Notes: generated by a model not told the origin, from the sequence alone. A stretch of DNA of 43,560 bases from Planctomycetia bacterium (GCA_026401035.1 JAPLNR010000059.1:1-43560); one strand, 5' to 3'; counted from the first letter of the stretch, positions 15,742 to 25,502 are shown. Made by a program: numbers and translations.

Positions 15742-17115
15742 ATGCCGCAGGAGACTTCTGGGCAGGCAGCGATTGTTGCCGGTAGTTTTAGGGATTTGGG
15801 TTTGTCGGCGGAAACGCTCGCTGCGGTCGATCGCGCGGGCTACACGATGCCGACGCCGGTTCAAGCGGGGCTGATCCCCCGCGCATTGGCGGGCGTCGAC
15901 GTGCTCGGACAAGCCCGTACCGGCACGGGGAAGACCGCGTCGTTCGTGTTGCCGATTCTCGAGCAGATGACGAAGCCGGGTCGCGGCACCGGCACCCGGG
16001 CCATGGTGCTCGTGCCAACCCGCGAACTTGCCGTGCAGGTTCGGGACGAGTTCGAGAAACTCGCGCACGGTTCGGGCATTCACTGCGTCGCCGTCTACGG
16101 CGGCAAGCCAATCAAGGGGCAGATCGACAAACTCGTCAAGCATCCCGCCGTGGTCGTGGGCACGCCGGGCCGCGTCCTCGACCATCTCAGCCGCGGCACG
16201 ATCTCGCTTTCGGCGGTCGAGATCATCACGCTCGACGAGGCCGATCGCATGCTCGACATCGGGTTTCGCCCCGACATCGAGAAGATCCTGCGCCGCTGCC
16301 CCGATAGCCGGCAGACGCTCCTGCTCTCGGCGACTGTGCCGCCGCCGGTGGCAAAACTCGCGACCCGCTACATGCGGGATCCCGAGATCCTCGATTTCTC
16401 GACGAATGACATCTCCGTCGAAACCATCGAGCAGTTCTATTTCACGGTCGACCCCACCCGGAAGTTCGAGCTTCTCGAGCGGCTTCTCGAACGGGAGCAG
16501 CCGCGGCAGGTGATCGTCTTCTGCCGGACGAAGCGGGGCACCGACAAAATCTTCGAGCGGCTGTCGCGGCGGCGCGGCTGGAAGCCCGGCGAGGTCGCCT
16601 GCATCCACGGCGACCTGGCACAGAGCGTTCGCGACCGCGTGATGAAGCAATTCCGCGAGGGCACGATCCGGGTGCTCGTGGCCACCGACGTGGTCGGCCG
16701 CGGGATCGACGTGTCGAGCCTGTCGCACATCATCAATTACGACATTCCCGAATTCTGCGACGACTACGTGCACCGGGTCGGCCGCACCGGCCGCATGGGC
16801 CGCGAGGGGGTGGCCTACACCTTCGTCGCGCCCGACGAGGGGCCGCAGCTCACGCGGATCGAGATGCGAATCGAGAAACTGCTCAAACGTGACGAGATCC
16901 CCGGCTTCGAGGCGTTCGATCGGCGGCCGAAGGCGGCTCCGGTCGTGAGCATCGGCGGCGGGGCGGATGCACGTCAGTTGGCCGCCGACCAGCAGCGTCA
17001 GCAGGAGGATGGAGCCGAACCAATCGCTGCTGCTCCTGCCGCTCCCGCGCGACCGTCTTCGGCGGCCCTGCTCGGCAAGGGGCGTGGTCCCAAGCGACAC
17101 CGCCGGGCGCTCTGA
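15742..17115 (+). CDS. DEAD-box ATP-dependent RNA helicase
   Basis: From the ATG at 15742 the product is 457 residues (the frame is open from 15619). All helicase motifs are visible: Q motif GYTMPTPVQ, motif I ARTGTGKT, Ia PTREL, Ib TPGR, II DEAD, III SAT, IV VIVFCRTKRGTDK, V ATDVVGRGID and VI HRVGRTGRMG. A short basic tail (GKGRGPKRHRRAL) follows. It resembles the RhlE/CshA-type helicases used in ribosome assembly and mRNA turnover; the exact subgroup cannot be fixed by eye. AAGGAA about 8 bases before 15742 supports that start. The uracil-DNA glycosylase gene follows after 38 bases. Confidence 0.93.
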   Translation: MPQETSGQAAIVAGSFRDLGLSAETLAAVDRAGYTMPTPVQAGLIPRALAGVDVLGQARTGTGKTASFVLPILEQMTKPGRGTGTRAMVLVPTRELAVQVRDEFEKLAHGSGIHCVAVYGGKPIKGQIDKLVKHPAVVVGTPGRVLDHLSRGTISLSAVEIITLDEADRMLDIGFRPDIEKILRRCPDSRQTLLLSATVPPPVAKLATRYMRDPEILDFSTNDISVETIEQFYFTVDPTRKFELLERLLEREQPRQVIVFCRTKRGTDKIFERLSRRRGWKPGEVACIHGDLAQSVRDRVMKQFREGTIRVLVATDVVGRGIDVSSLSHIINYDIPEFCDDYVHRVGRTGRMGREGVAYTFVAPDEGPQLTRIEMRIEKLLKRDEIPGFEAFDRRPKAAPVVSIGGGADARQLAADQQRQQEDGAEPIAAAPAAPARPSSAALLGKGRGPKRHRRAL

Positions 17116-17153
17116 CGCGGCGAATCTGAAGACCAGACGGAAGGGAAGCCGCC

Positions 17154-17933
17154 ATGGGAGGTTCAGGAGAGCCGCGAAAGGCCTCCGGCAGGGTTTCGGC
17201 CCGGGCGCTCAAGCAGCGTCTTGAGAGCCTTGCCGACGCCGGCATCGCCGATCTGCCGCGGGCCAGCAGTCGGGCGGCACGAAATGCCCCGGCCGCCGGC
17301 CAGTCATCCATGAAGGCCGCCGGCCAGTCATCCGGGAAGGCATCCGGGAAGGCAGCGTCTCCCGCTCCGGCCCCAGAGCAGTTGCTCGACGTGATCCGCG
17401 GTGAGGTGGCCGCCTGTGTCCGCTGCGAGCAGCTCGCCTGCACCCGCACCAACACGGTATTTGGCACCGGACCCGCCACCGCGCGGCTCTGTTTCTTCGG
17501 TGAGGCGCCAGGGGCCGACGAGGACGCGTCGGGCATCCCCTTCGTGGGCCGGGCCGGCCAGCTCCTGACGAAGATCATCGAGGCCTGTACGCTCTCGCGT
17601 GACGAGGTCTACATCCTCAACGTGCTCAAGTGCCGGCCACCCGAAAATCGGCCGCCTTTGCCGCAGGAGGTTGCCAACTGCCGGGAATACTTCGAACGGC
17701 AACTGGCGGCGATCGCACCGGAGTTCATCTGCTGTCTGGGGACGACCGCGGCGCAGGCCCTACTGCAGACCGACGAGCCGATCGGCAAGCTCCGTGGCCG
17801 GTGGTTCACCCACGGCTCCGCGGAGGTGATCTGCACCTATCACCCGTCCTACCTGCTGCGGAATCCCAATGCCAAGCGGCATGTCTGGGATGACATGAAA
17901 ATCCTGCTCGCTCGGATGGGCGTCGATCTGTAG
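17154..17933 (+). CDS. Family 4 (iron-sulfur) uracil-DNA glycosylase
   Basis: The 259-residue protein has the UDG family 4 core at about residues 75-259. Motif A is FFGEAPGADEDASGIPFVGR, and motif B is YHPSYLLRN with His 230. Four cysteines at 88, 91, 160 and 176 (ACVRC, VLKC, ANC) match the [4Fe-4S] ligands of this family. It removes uracil from DNA arising by cytosine deamination. The N-terminal 70 residues are a Lys/Ser/Ala-rich extension absent from the minimal enzyme, partly built from short tandem repeats (17291-17353). Confidence 0.92.
   Translation: MGGSGEPRKASGRVSARALKQRLESLADAGIADLPRASSRAARNAPAAGQSSMKAAGQSSGKASGKAASPAPAPEQLLDVIRGEVAACVRCEQLACTRTNTVFGTGPATARLCFFGEAPGADEDASGIPFVGRAGQLLTKIIEACTLSRDEVYILNVLKCRPPENRPPLPQEVANCREYFERQLAAIAPEFICCLGTTAAQALLQTDEPIGKLRGRWFTHGSAEVICTYHPSYLLRNPNAKRHVWDDMKILLARMGVDL
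17291..17353 (+). repeat. In-frame tandem repeat in the glycosylase linker
   Basis: A 19-base unit (GGCCGCCGGCCAGTCATCC) occurs identically at 17291-17309 and 17315-17333. It is followed by a 12-base GGGAAGGCATCC unit and a partial second copy. The protein reads AAGQSSMKAAGQSSGKASGK, a flexible basic linker. Such repeats can change in number by slippage without breaking the frame. Confidence 0.7.
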
Positions 17934-17951
17934 CCCCTGCCTTCTGTGGGC

Positions 17952-17974
17952 CCTGCTTTGCAGCCGACAGCAGG
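17952..17974. terminator. Hairpin after the uracil-DNA glycosylase gene
   Basis: Six-base arms CCTGCT and AGCAGG around an 11-base loop start 19 bases past the stop codon. There is no T-tract, so only a weak terminator candidate can be claimed. Confidence 0.25.
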
Positions 17975-18098
17975 CGAGGTGGGGATTTTCTCAAGGGAGC
18001 GGTCCTAACGATCCGAAGTTATGGGTGGGTCGTTGGGGTGGGGGGAACAGCCGCTGATTCGCTTCGGGAGCGCCGGCCGCGAAGGCTGGTGGGCAGGG

Positions 18099-18491
18099 AT
18101 GACGAGACGGACACCAGACCACTCGTCGCCCGGGCCCGGGAAACGGGCCGCCTTGCGGGCGGCCTGTCTGCTGCTGGTCGCCATGTCGACGGGCTGCACG
18201 ATGTGCCCAGACCCGTTCGATTATTCGGGGCCGGTGCCCAACGGCTCGGTGCCCCAAAACGACTTCTTGGCACGGAGCAACGGCATCCTGCCGCTGCAGG
18301 CGACGCCGAAACCCTGGCCCACGCTCGTCGACCAGGACAATCTGCCGACGCCGGCTGAGCCACTCGATCTGCCCGAACCGGAGGTGGCTGCGGTGCCGAG
18401 GAGCGTTCTCGTGCCGCAGGCCGAGGAGGATGAGCCGCCGGCCGTCGCCGCCGCTCCGGATGAATCTGCCGACGAAAGTCTCCAGCGGTAG
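18099..18491 (+). CDS. Small putative lipoprotein (GCTMCPDPFDY type)
   Basis: The start at 18099 gives a 130-residue product with basic residues, a hydrophobic segment (ALRAACLLLVAMSTGC) and a likely lipidated cysteine in MSTGC. The mature part begins CTMCPDPFDYSGPV, a form I associate with small planctomycete lipoproteins; that association is from memory. The remainder is Pro/Glu-rich and probably unstructured (PAEPLDLPEPEVAAVPRSVL). The frame is open from 18021, but the upstream codons would place the signal too far inside. The function is unknown. Confidence 0.6.
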   Translation: MTRRTPDHSSPGPGKRAALRAACLLLVAMSTGCTMCPDPFDYSGPVPNGSVPQNDFLARSNGILPLQATPKPWPTLVDQDNLPTPAEPLDLPEPEVAAVPRSVLVPQAEEDEPPAVAAAPDESADESLQR

Positions 18492-18508
18492 CGGGCTGCG
18501 GGCCCATG

Positions 18509-18532
18509 CCTGCCGGGGGCGGGCGCGGCAGG
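18509..18532. terminator. Hairpin between convergent genes (lipoprotein and glgC)
   Basis: Arms CCTGCC and GGCAGG around a 12-base GC-rich loop lie in the 56-base gap between the plus-strand lipoprotein stop and the minus-strand glgC stop. The position fits a bidirectional terminator, but no T-tract is present on the plus strand. Confidence 0.3.
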
Positions 18533-18547
18533 AGATCGCCGGAAGCG

Positions 18548-19861
18548 TTATTTCTTGGCGAGGCTCGGCTCGGGAAGCCAGCCGTCGGGAACGATGGCGT
18601 CCTTGGGAACCACGGCGACATGGTCGCGAACGGTGAAGCGATCGCTGTCGGCGGTCTCTTCCCAGCCATGGTCGTTGACGATTCGGGCCCGGCGACCGAT
18701 CCGCACGTTCTTGTCGACGATCGCGCCTTCGATGATCGTCCCCTCGCCGATGCCCAGCGGCGGCAGGCCCTTGGCGGTATTGGCGGCGATGTCCTCGTCG
18801 GTCTCGTAGTAGTCGCTGCCCAGCACGACCGAGTTGCGGATCACCACGTTGCGGCCGATCCGGCAGCGCAGGCCGATGACGCTGTTTTCGATGACGGCCC
18901 CCTGTTCGATGACGCAGCCGTCCGACACGAGGCTGGCCCGGATGCTCGCGCCGTCGATCCGGGACGGCGGGAGGAACCGGCCGCGCGAGTAGATCGGCGC
19001 CTCGGCGCACGACAGCTCGAACGGCGGCGCGATGCTGGCGAGGTCGAGATTGCACTGGTAATAGGAGCGAATCGTGCCGATGTCCTCCCAGTAGCCGTCG
19101 AAGGGGTGCAGCTGCACCCGCTTGGAACGGATCGCCGCCGGAAAGACCTCGCGGCCGAAATCCTGGTAATCGGTCTTCGTCAGCAGGTCGAGCAGGCAGT
19201 CGCGGTCGAACAGGTAGATGCCCATGCTGGCCATCAGGCTGCGGCCCTTTGCCGGAATGCCGTGGCGGTCGATCCAGGCCGGATCAGTCCGCACGTGCTC
19301 GAGTTCCTGCGGCGTCTGCGGCTTCTCGAGGAAGCCCTCGACGCGTCCCGATTCGTCGAATCGCATGATCCCGAGGGCCGAGGCGGCGTCGTCGTGCACG
19401 GGGATGCCGGCGATCGTCACGTCGGCCTTGGAGGCCGTGTGGGTGGCGAGCATGTCGGCATAGTTCATCCGGTAGAGCTGGTCGCCCGACAGGATCAGCA
19501 CGTGCTTGATGTCGGGCTGCTGCAGGTAGCGGATGTTTTGCCGGACCGCATCGGCCGTGCCCTGGTACCAGCCGGCGTTGTCGAGCGTCTGCTGGGCCGC
19601 GAGGATCTCGACGAAGCCGCCGCTGAACGGGTCGAACGTGTAGGTGCGGCGAATGTGGCGGTGAAGACTCACCGAATTGAACTGCGTGAGCACGTAGATT
19701 CGCTGCACGCCGCTGTTGATGCAGTTGGAGAGCGGCACGTCGATGATGCGGTATTTGCCCGCCAGCGGCACGGCCGGCTTTGACCGGTCGCGGGTGAGGG
19801 GATAGAGACGCGTTCCGCGGCCGCCGCCGAGCACCAGGGCCAACACGCGCTGCACACTCAT
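18548..19861 (-). CDS. glgC: Glucose-1-phosphate adenylyltransferase (ADP-glucose pyrophosphorylase)
   Basis: The 437-residue product has the nucleotidyltransferase signature LGGGRGTRLYPLTRDRSKPA near its N-terminus. DVPLSNCINSG, QGTADAVRQN, LSGDQLYRMNY and WEDIGTI follow, all characteristic of GlgC. The C-terminal third is a left-handed beta-helix with hexapeptide-like repeats (VIENSVIGLRCRIGRNVVIR). It makes ADP-glucose from glucose-1-phosphate and ATP for glycogen synthesis and is normally allosterically regulated. Its length is usual. No other glycogen gene is adjacent. Confidence 0.95.
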   Translation of the reverse strand: MSVQRVLALVLGGGRGTRLYPLTRDRSKPAVPLAGKYRIIDVPLSNCINSGVQRIYVLTQFNSVSLHRHIRRTYTFDPFSGGFVEILAAQQTLDNAGWYQGTADAVRQNIRYLQQPDIKHVLILSGDQLYRMNYADMLATHTASKADVTIAGIPVHDDAASALGIMRFDESGRVEGFLEKPQTPQELEHVRTDPAWIDRHGIPAKGRSLMASMGIYLFDRDCLLDLLTKTDYQDFGREVFPAAIRSKRVQLHPFDGYWEDIGTIRSYYQCNLDLASIAPPFELSCAEAPIYSRGRFLPPSRIDGASIRASLVSDGCVIEQGAVIENSVIGLRCRIGRNVVIRNSVVLGSDYYETDEDIAANTAKGLPPLGIGEGTIIEGAIVDKNVRIGRRARIVNDHGWEETADSDRFTVRDHVAVVPKDAIVPDGWLPEPSLAKK

Positions 19862-19957
19862 GATGAACCGTCCTCTGCTGTACCCCGTTCGAATGACGAG
19901 TCGGCATGGTACGAGACCGGCCGGAAGTCGCCAAATGGGTTGCCTGCCGCCGCCGCT

Positions 19958-22753
19958 TCACCCCTTCACGACGAAGTTTATCAGGCGGCCCGGGACGGCC
20001 ACGATCTTAAGAATCTGCTTGCCGGCCAGCAATTCGGCGATCTTCGGGTCGGCGGCGGCGGCGGCCTGCAGCGCGTCGGCGTCGGCGTCGGCCGGCACGG
20101 TCACGCGGCCCCGCAACTTGCCCTGCACCTGCACGGGAATCTCGACGGTGTCGTCCTTGAGCCAGCGTTCGTCAACGCCGGGCCAGGCCGCGAGCGAAAC
20201 GGGGGCGGGCCGGCCGAGGATTTCCCAGAGTTCCTCGGCCAGATGCGGCGCGAACGGGGCGAGCACGGCGACGAACGGTTCGAGGATCGCGCGGGGGCGG
20301 CGGTCGAGCGGGGTGCAAAAGTTCACGAACTCCATCATCCGCGCGATGGCGGTGTTGAAGGAGAGCGCCTGGATGTCTCTGGTCACCTTGTCGATCAGGC
20401 GGTGCAGTTCGCGGAACTGGTCAGCGGTGGGGACGTCGGCACACACCTGCGGGGCCAGGGTGATCTCCTCGGCCCGGTCGTCGACAACGAGCCGCCAGCA
20501 GCGATCGAGGAAGCCGCGGACGCCGCCAACCCCGGTCGTGCTCCAGGGCTTGGTCGCCTCCAAGGGGCCCATGAACATCTCGTAGAGCCGCAGCGAGTCG
20601 GCGCCGAAGTCGCGGACGATCTGGTCCGGATTGACGACGTTGCCGCGGCTCTTCGACATCTTGTAGGCTCGGCTCTCGACGCGAATGTTCGGCGCATCGC
20701 GAAGCACGAAGTGCTCGCCCTGCTTTTCCACCTGGTCGGCCGGCACGCGGGCCGCGATGTCGCCCGCCTGCTGCTGCCCCGCCGACACCCAGCCTCCGGC
20801 GGCACGGCGATAGCCGGTGAATTCCACCTCGCCGAGGATCATGCCCTGATTAACGAGTTTGCCAAACGGCTCGGGGCAGGAGACGTGTCCGCGGTCGTAC
20901 AGCACCTTGTGCCAGAAGCGGCTGTAAAGCAGGTGGAGCACGGCGTGCTCGGCGCCGCCGACGTAGAGGTCGACCGGCATCCAGGCCTTTTCGATCTCGG
21001 GATCGACGAACTGGCGGTCATTCTTTGGGTCGAGGAACCGCAGGAAATACCAGCATGAGCCCGCCCACTGCGGCATCGTGTTTGTCTCGCGCCGGTAACG
21101 CTTCCCGTCGAGTTCGACGAAGAGCCACTCCGGGCCGGAGCGGGAGAGCGGCGGGTCGGGCGTGTCGCCCGGCTTGAAGTCGGTGAGGCTCGGCAGGTTC
21201 ACCGGCAGTTCGCGTTCGTCCACTGCCCGAATTATGCCGGTGGGCCGGCCGGCGGCATCGAGCTCGTGGAGAATCGGGAACGGCTCGCCCCAGAACCGCT
21301 GCCGGCTGAAGAGCCAGTCGCGAAGCTTGTAGTTGACGGCCGCGCGGCCGAGGCCCGCGGCGGCGAGATCCTCGGAAACCCGGGCGCTGAACTCCTCGGT
21401 GGCAAGACCGGTGTAGGGGCCCGACGCGATGGCCCGGCCCGCGCCGGTGAACAGGCCGTCGCCGGCCGCAGCCGCACCATTCGCCGGCTCGACGACCCTG
21501 ACGACCTCGAGTCCGAATGTCTGAGCAAACTCGAAATCGCGGTCATCGTGGGCCGGCACCGCCATGATCGCGCCTGTGCCGTAGGTCGCGAGCACGTAGT
21601 CGGCGACCCACACCGGCACGGGCTGGCAGGTCAGCGGATGGATCACGAACGAGCCCGTGAAGACGCCCGTCTTTTCGCGGCCCAGATCGGTGCGATCGAG
21701 GTCGCTCTTGCGGGAGGCCGCCTCGCAGTATCCCCGGATCGCGTCGCGCTGCCCGTCGGTGGTGAGCGATTCGACCAGCGGATGCTCGGGCGCGATCACC
21801 ATGCAGGTCACGCCGTACAGCGTGTCGGGCCGCGTGGTGTAGACCCGCAGCACATCGCTGCCGGGCTTGCCGGGCAAGCCGTCGGCGGCACGGGCCCGCT
21901 GCCAGCGCACAAAGGCTTCGCCCGCCGCACCTGCCGGCGCGATGAAGAAATCGACCTCGGCACCGGTGCTCCTGCCGATCCAGTCGCACTGCAGTTTCTT
22001 GATGCTTGCCGGCCAGTCGAGCCCCTCGAGCTCGTGCTCCAGCCGGTCGGCATACGCGGTGATCCGCAGCATCCATTGCCGCAGCGGGATGCGAACCACG
22101 GGATGGCCGCCCCGTTCGCTCACCCCGCCGATCACCTCCTCGTTGGCCAGCACCGTGCCGAGCGCGGGGCACCAGTTGACCGGCGCCTCCGACTGGTAGG
22201 CCAGCCGGTGCGTGTCGCGGTATTTCGCCACGGCTTCCGGGCCGGCGGCGGACACGGCTTCGGGAACGGGCAGATCGGCGATCGGCCGGCCCTTCTGGGC
22301 GGCGGGATCGAACCAGGTGTCGAAGAGCACGAGGAAGATCCACTGCGTCCAGCGCACATATCCCGGATCGGTCGTCGCCAGTTCGCGGCTCCAGTCGTAA
22401 CTGAACCCGAGCATCTTGAGCTGGCGGCGGAAGGTGTCGATGTTGCGCTGGGTACTCTCGCGCGGCGGGGTGCCGGTGCGGATCGCGTGTTCCTCGGCTG
22501 GCAGGCCGAAGGCATCGAAGCCCATCGGATGCATGACGCTCGTGCCCCGCATCCGCTCGAACCGCGAGAAGATGTCGGTGGCCGTGTAGCCCTCGGGATG
22601 CCCCACGTGCAGGCCATCGCCGCTGGGGTAGGGAAACATGTCCAGCACGTACGACTTTCGCGGGCCCGGCAGCCGCGGCGTGGCGAATGTGTCGTGCGAG
22701 TCCCACCAGGCCTGCCACTTCGGTTCGATCCGCGAGGGCTGATAGCGTGGCAT
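19958..22753 (-). CDS. leuS: Leucyl-tRNA synthetase
   Basis: Start at the ATG at 22753 ([18 protein letters not shown]) gives 931 residues. An ATG nine codons upstream is possible. The class I motifs are [20 protein letters not shown] (HIGH motif) and [14 protein letters not shown] (KMSKS). The editing domain is inserted between them ([20 protein letters not shown]), and the anticodon-binding and C-terminal domains complete the enzyme (ending RLINFVVKG). It charges tRNA-Leu. A low-complexity insertion ([18 protein letters not shown]) sits before the KMSKS loop, within the region that varies among bacterial LeuRS. Confidence 0.97.
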   Translation of the reverse strand: MPRYQPSRIEPKWQAWWDSHDTFATPRLPGPRKSYVLDMFPYPSGDGLHVGHPEGYTATDIFSRFERMRGTSVMHPMGFDAFGLPAEEHAIRTGTPPRESTQRNIDTFRRQLKMLGFSYDWSRELATTDPGYVRWTQWIFLVLFDTWFDPAAQKGRPIADLPVPEAVSAAGPEAVAKYRDTHRLAYQSEAPVNWCPALGTVLANEEVIGGVSERGGHPVVRIPLRQWMLRITAYADRLEHELEGLDWPASIKKLQCDWIGRSTGAEVDFFIAPAGAAGEAFVRWQRARAADGLPGKPGSDVLRVYTTRPDTLYGVTCMVIAPEHPLVESLTTDGQRDAIRGYCEAASRKSDLDRTDLGREKTGVFTGSFVIHPLTCQPVPVWVADYVLATYGTGAIMAVPAHDDRDFEFAQTFGLEVVRVVEPANGAAAAGDGLFTGAGRAIASGPYTGLATEEFSARVSEDLAAAGLGRAAVNYKLRDWLFSRQRFWGEPFPILHELDAAGRPTGIIRAVDERELPVNLPSLTDFKPGDTPDPPLSRSGPEWLFVELDGKRYRRETNTMPQWAGSCWYFLRFLDPKNDRQFVDPEIEKAWMPVDLYVGGAEHAVLHLLYSRFWHKVLYDRGHVSCPEPFGKLVNQGMILGEVEFTGYRRAAGGWVSAGQQQAGDIAARVPADQVEKQGEHFVLRDAPNIRVESRAYKMSKSRGNVVNPDQIVRDFGADSLRLYEMFMGPLEATKPWSTTGVGGVRGFLDRCWRLVVDDRAEEITLAPQVCADVPTADQFRELHRLIDKVTRDIQALSFNTAIARMMEFVNFCTPLDRRPRAILEPFVAVLAPFAPHLAEELWEILGRPAPVSLAAWPGVDERWLKDDTVEIPVQVQGKLRGRVTVPADADADALQAAAAADPKIAELLAGKQILKIVAVPGRLINFVVKG

Positions 22754-22832
22754 CGGGTGGTGCAAGGGTGCCGGAGGCACCGGAGCGTTGAGGGACTGGG
22801 GCTGGCGCCGAACTGTTCAGTTTGATCGACGG

Positions 22833-22866
22833 CGACTCTAATAACTGTCGCCGATTCTAATAATTG
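22833..22866. repeat. Direct repeat in the leuS / acyl-ACP synthetase divergent region
   Basis: Two 15-base copies, CGACTCTAATAACTG (22833-22847) and CGATTCTAATAATTG (22852-22866), differ at two positions and are offset by 19 bases. They are AT-rich and lie between the divergent starts at 22753 and 22918. The arrangement suggests tandem sites for a DNA-binding protein or duplicated promoter elements; neither can be proved here. Confidence 0.5.
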
Positions 22867-22917
22867 ACCGGAAAGGGGCAACGAGCCCGCCGGAACCCGT
22901 GCCGCAGGACACATCCG

Positions 22918-24531
22918 ATGGAATCCACCGCCGACGGGAGCCTGGTGTTGCAGCGACGCATGCTCCGCGCCTGCCGCAGCGCCGCACGGCGGCTCAAGCT
23001 CGCCGATTCGCTCGGCAACCGGCTGACCGGCCGGGAATTGCTCACCCGCATCCTCGCCGCCCGCAGCGTGCTGGAGCGGGTGCTGGAGCGGGATGAAAAG
23101 ATGGTGGGCGTGCTCCTGCCGCCCACGGTGGGCGGCGCAGTGGTCAACGCGGCCCTGGCGCTCTCGGGCCGGGTGGCCGTGAATCTCAACTACACGACGA
23201 ACCAATCGATCCTCGACACCTGCATCGAGCGGGCCCACCTACGGCACGTCATTTCGAGCCCGGCCTTTCTCGCCCGGGTGAAGCTCGAGGTGGGGGACAA
23301 GTTGCTCGACGCCGGCGGCCTGAAAAACCAGCTCACCGTGTTCGACAAGATCGCGGCCTACGTGCATGCCACGGTCACGCCGCTCCCCCTGCTCGAGAAA
23401 CTGCTCCACCTCGACGCGATCCGTCCCGACGACGTGCTCACCGTGATCTTCACGTCGGGTTCGACGGGCGACCCGAAGGGGGTCGTGCTGACGCAGGAAA
23501 ACGTCGGCTCCAACGTCCGTGCCATCGACCACCTGCTGCACGTGTCGGCGGCCGACGTGGCCCTCGGCGTGCTGCCGTTCTTCCACTCCTACGGCTACAC
23601 GACGACGCTCTGGACGCCGCTCGCGCTCGACCCCGCGGTCGTCTACCACACCGATCCGCGCGATGCGCAGACGGTCGGCAAGCTCGCCCGCGAACACCAT
23701 GCGACGATCCTGATGGCCACCCCCACGTTTCTGCGGATCTACACCCGTCGCACGCCGGCGGAGGATTTCTCGACGCTCGAGGTGGTGTTTGGAGCCGCAG
23801 AAAAACTCCCCCGCGAAGTCTGTGACGCCTTCGAGAAAAAATTCGGCGTGCGGCCAAGCGAGGCCTACGGCGCCACGGAACTCGCGCCGCTCGTGGCGGC
23901 CAACGTGCCCGCGTCCCGCCATGTGCCGGGACGTCCGCCCGACGCCCGCGAAGGCACGGTCGGCCAACCGATCCTCGGGAGCCGGGCCCGAATCACCGAC
24001 CGCGAGGGGCTGCGCGAACTGCCGATCGGCGAGGAGGGATTGCTCTGGATCACCGGGCCAAACGTGATGCAGGGCTACCTCGACCGGCCCGATCTCACGG
24101 ACAAGGTCGTGAAGGATGGCTGGTACTGCACGGGCGACATCGCCGTACTCGATCGCGAGGGTTTCATCAGGATCACGGGCCGGGAGAGCCGGTTCTCCAA
24201 GATCGGCGGCGAGATGGTGCCCCACCTCACGATCGAGGAGGCCGTGAACGCCGAAGTCGGGGCGGCCGACGGCGAACTCCTCGCCGTGGTGACGTCGGTG
24301 CCCGACCGCACGAAGGGGGAGCGGCTGATCGTCCTCCACCTGCCGATGCGGTATGAACCCCGCGAGATCGTCAAGAAATTGTCTCAGCGCGGGCTCCCCA
24401 ACCTCTGGATTCCCTCCACCGACAGTTTTGCCGAGATCGAGGAACTGCCGGTGCTCGGCTCGGGCAAACTCGACCTCCGGAAGCTGCAGGCCATCGCCCA
24501 CGAACGGTTTGCCGCGGAGAGCGGAACGTGA
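22918..24531 (+). CDS. AMP-binding acyl-[ACP]/acyl-CoA synthetase-like protein (Aas C-terminal type)
   Basis: The 537-residue product is an adenylate-forming enzyme. It has the P-loop motif IFTSGSTGDPKGVVLTQEN, the FFHSYGYTTTLW segment, YGATELAPLV, GWYCTGDIAVLDREGFI and, near the end, the catalytic-lysine motif VLGSGKLDLRKL. The phrase LPFFHSYGYT and the N-terminal layout resemble the ligase half of bifunctional 2-acyl-GPE acyltransferase/acyl-ACP synthetase (Aas). No acyltransferase or transporter domain is attached, unlike full-length Aas. It would activate fatty acids for lipid remodelling. The following gene overlaps its stop by 4 bases. Confidence 0.85.
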   Translation: MESTADGSLVLQRRMLRACRSAARRLKLADSLGNRLTGRELLTRILAARSVLERVLERDEKMVGVLLPPTVGGAVVNAALALSGRVAVNLNYTTNQSILDTCIERAHLRHVISSPAFLARVKLEVGDKLLDAGGLKNQLTVFDKIAAYVHATVTPLPLLEKLLHLDAIRPDDVLTVIFTSGSTGDPKGVVLTQENVGSNVRAIDHLLHVSAADVALGVLPFFHSYGYTTTLWTPLALDPAVVYHTDPRDAQTVGKLAREHHATILMATPTFLRIYTRRTPAEDFSTLEVVFGAAEKLPREVCDAFEKKFGVRPSEAYGATELAPLVAANVPASRHVPGRPPDAREGTVGQPILGSRARITDREGLRELPIGEEGLLWITGPNVMQGYLDRPDLTDKVVKDGWYCTGDIAVLDREGFIRITGRESRFSKIGGEMVPHLTIEEAVNAEVGAADGELLAVVTSVPDRTKGERLIVLHLPMRYEPREIVKKLSQRGLPNLWIPSTDSFAEIEELPVLGSGKLDLRKLQAIAHERFAAESGT

Positions 24532-25502
24532 CGGCCGTCGCCGGCACGGGGGCCGACGTCGGACGGCAAACGCCCGCGATGCGGATCGAGACTGTTCTCG
24601 GCCGGGCCGACGACCTGCGGGCGGAGGTCTACGTGCGGCTGGTTGGCGATGCCGCGCCGACGCGCGGGCCATGCGCCATCGCCGGCACGCTCGCGGGGCC
24701 ACGGTGCGGCCTGGCAACCACGCTGCCCACCACCGCGCGGCTCGTGGATCTCGGCGGCATGCCGCCGGCGGCGCGGGGCATCCTCACTGAGCCGTCCTAT
24801 TGGACGCCTGAACTGCCGAACCTCTACCGGCTCGTTGCCGAGGTGCGCGATACGGGAACGACTGTCGCCAGCGCCGAGCGGCTCATCGGCCTGCGGCGGC
24901 TCGGCGTTCGCGGCCGGTCGTTTTGGCTCGATGGCCGGCGGTGGGTGCCGCGGGGAGTGGGCTGTGATCCGGCGGCCTTCGATGCCACGGCGTTGCGGAC
25001 GACCATGACGGCCGCCGTGATCGACGAGCCCGCGGAGGCGATCTGCACGACCGCCGACGCCGCGGGCGTGGCGCTCGTGGCCGTCGTTTCACCCTCGACC
25101 GCGGCCGCAAGCCTCGCCGTGCGGATCGCGGCGTGGGCGCAGCATCCCGCGGTGATGCTGGCCGTTCTAGATCAAAGGCTTGCCGGGACGGCGGAACAAC
25201 TGCGGGACTGCAAAGGAACGCTGCTGATCGGCCTGGCCGTCGACGGCACGCTGCCGCCACCAGCGACTGTTCCCAGGGGCATCGATTGCCTCATCGTGCA
25301 ACTGCCGCACGATCGGCTGCCCGACGCGACCTGGCGCGAGCATGCGCCCGACATGCCGCTGGTGGCCCATCAGGCTGGCGGACCGCAGGTGGGCGCTGGC
25401 CGCAGTGAATGCGATCGGCTTCAGACCGCACTGGCCGCATGGGGCTGCGCGGCGCCGCGCGAGACGCCATCCTGGGACTGGGCCGGGTATCTCGCGGGCT
25501 AA
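24528..25502 (+). CDS. Glycoside hydrolase family 2-like protein, probably non-catalytic
   Basis: The GTG at 24528 overlaps the preceding TGA (GTGA), indicating translational coupling. The 324-residue product contains SYWTPELPNLYRLVAEV followed by LIGLRRLGVRGRSFWLDGRR and WVPRGV. This is the pattern of the jelly-roll to barrel transition in GH2 beta-galactosidase-like proteins (W.PE.P.LY, then GfR...v.g..f.LNG..v..rG). The beginning of a barrel may follow (ADAAGVALVAVVSP, AAWAQHPAVMLAVLD), but the catalytic Asn-Glu motif is not visible and the protein ends early. No signal peptide is present. The role alongside an acyl-ACP synthetase is unknown. Confidence 0.55.
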   Translation: MTAVAGTGADVGRQTPAMRIETVLGRADDLRAEVYVRLVGDAAPTRGPCAIAGTLAGPRCGLATTLPTTARLVDLGGMPPAARGILTEPSYWTPELPNLYRLVAEVRDTGTTVASAERLIGLRRLGVRGRSFWLDGRRWVPRGVGCDPAAFDATALRTTMTAAVIDEPAEAICTTADAAGVALVAVVSPSTAAASLAVRIAAWAQHPAVMLAVLDQRLAGTAEQLRDCKGTLLIGLAVDGTLPPPATVPRGIDCLIVQLPHDRLPDATWREHAPDMPLVAHQAGGPQVGAGRSECDRLQTALAAWGCAAPRETPSWDWAGYLAG

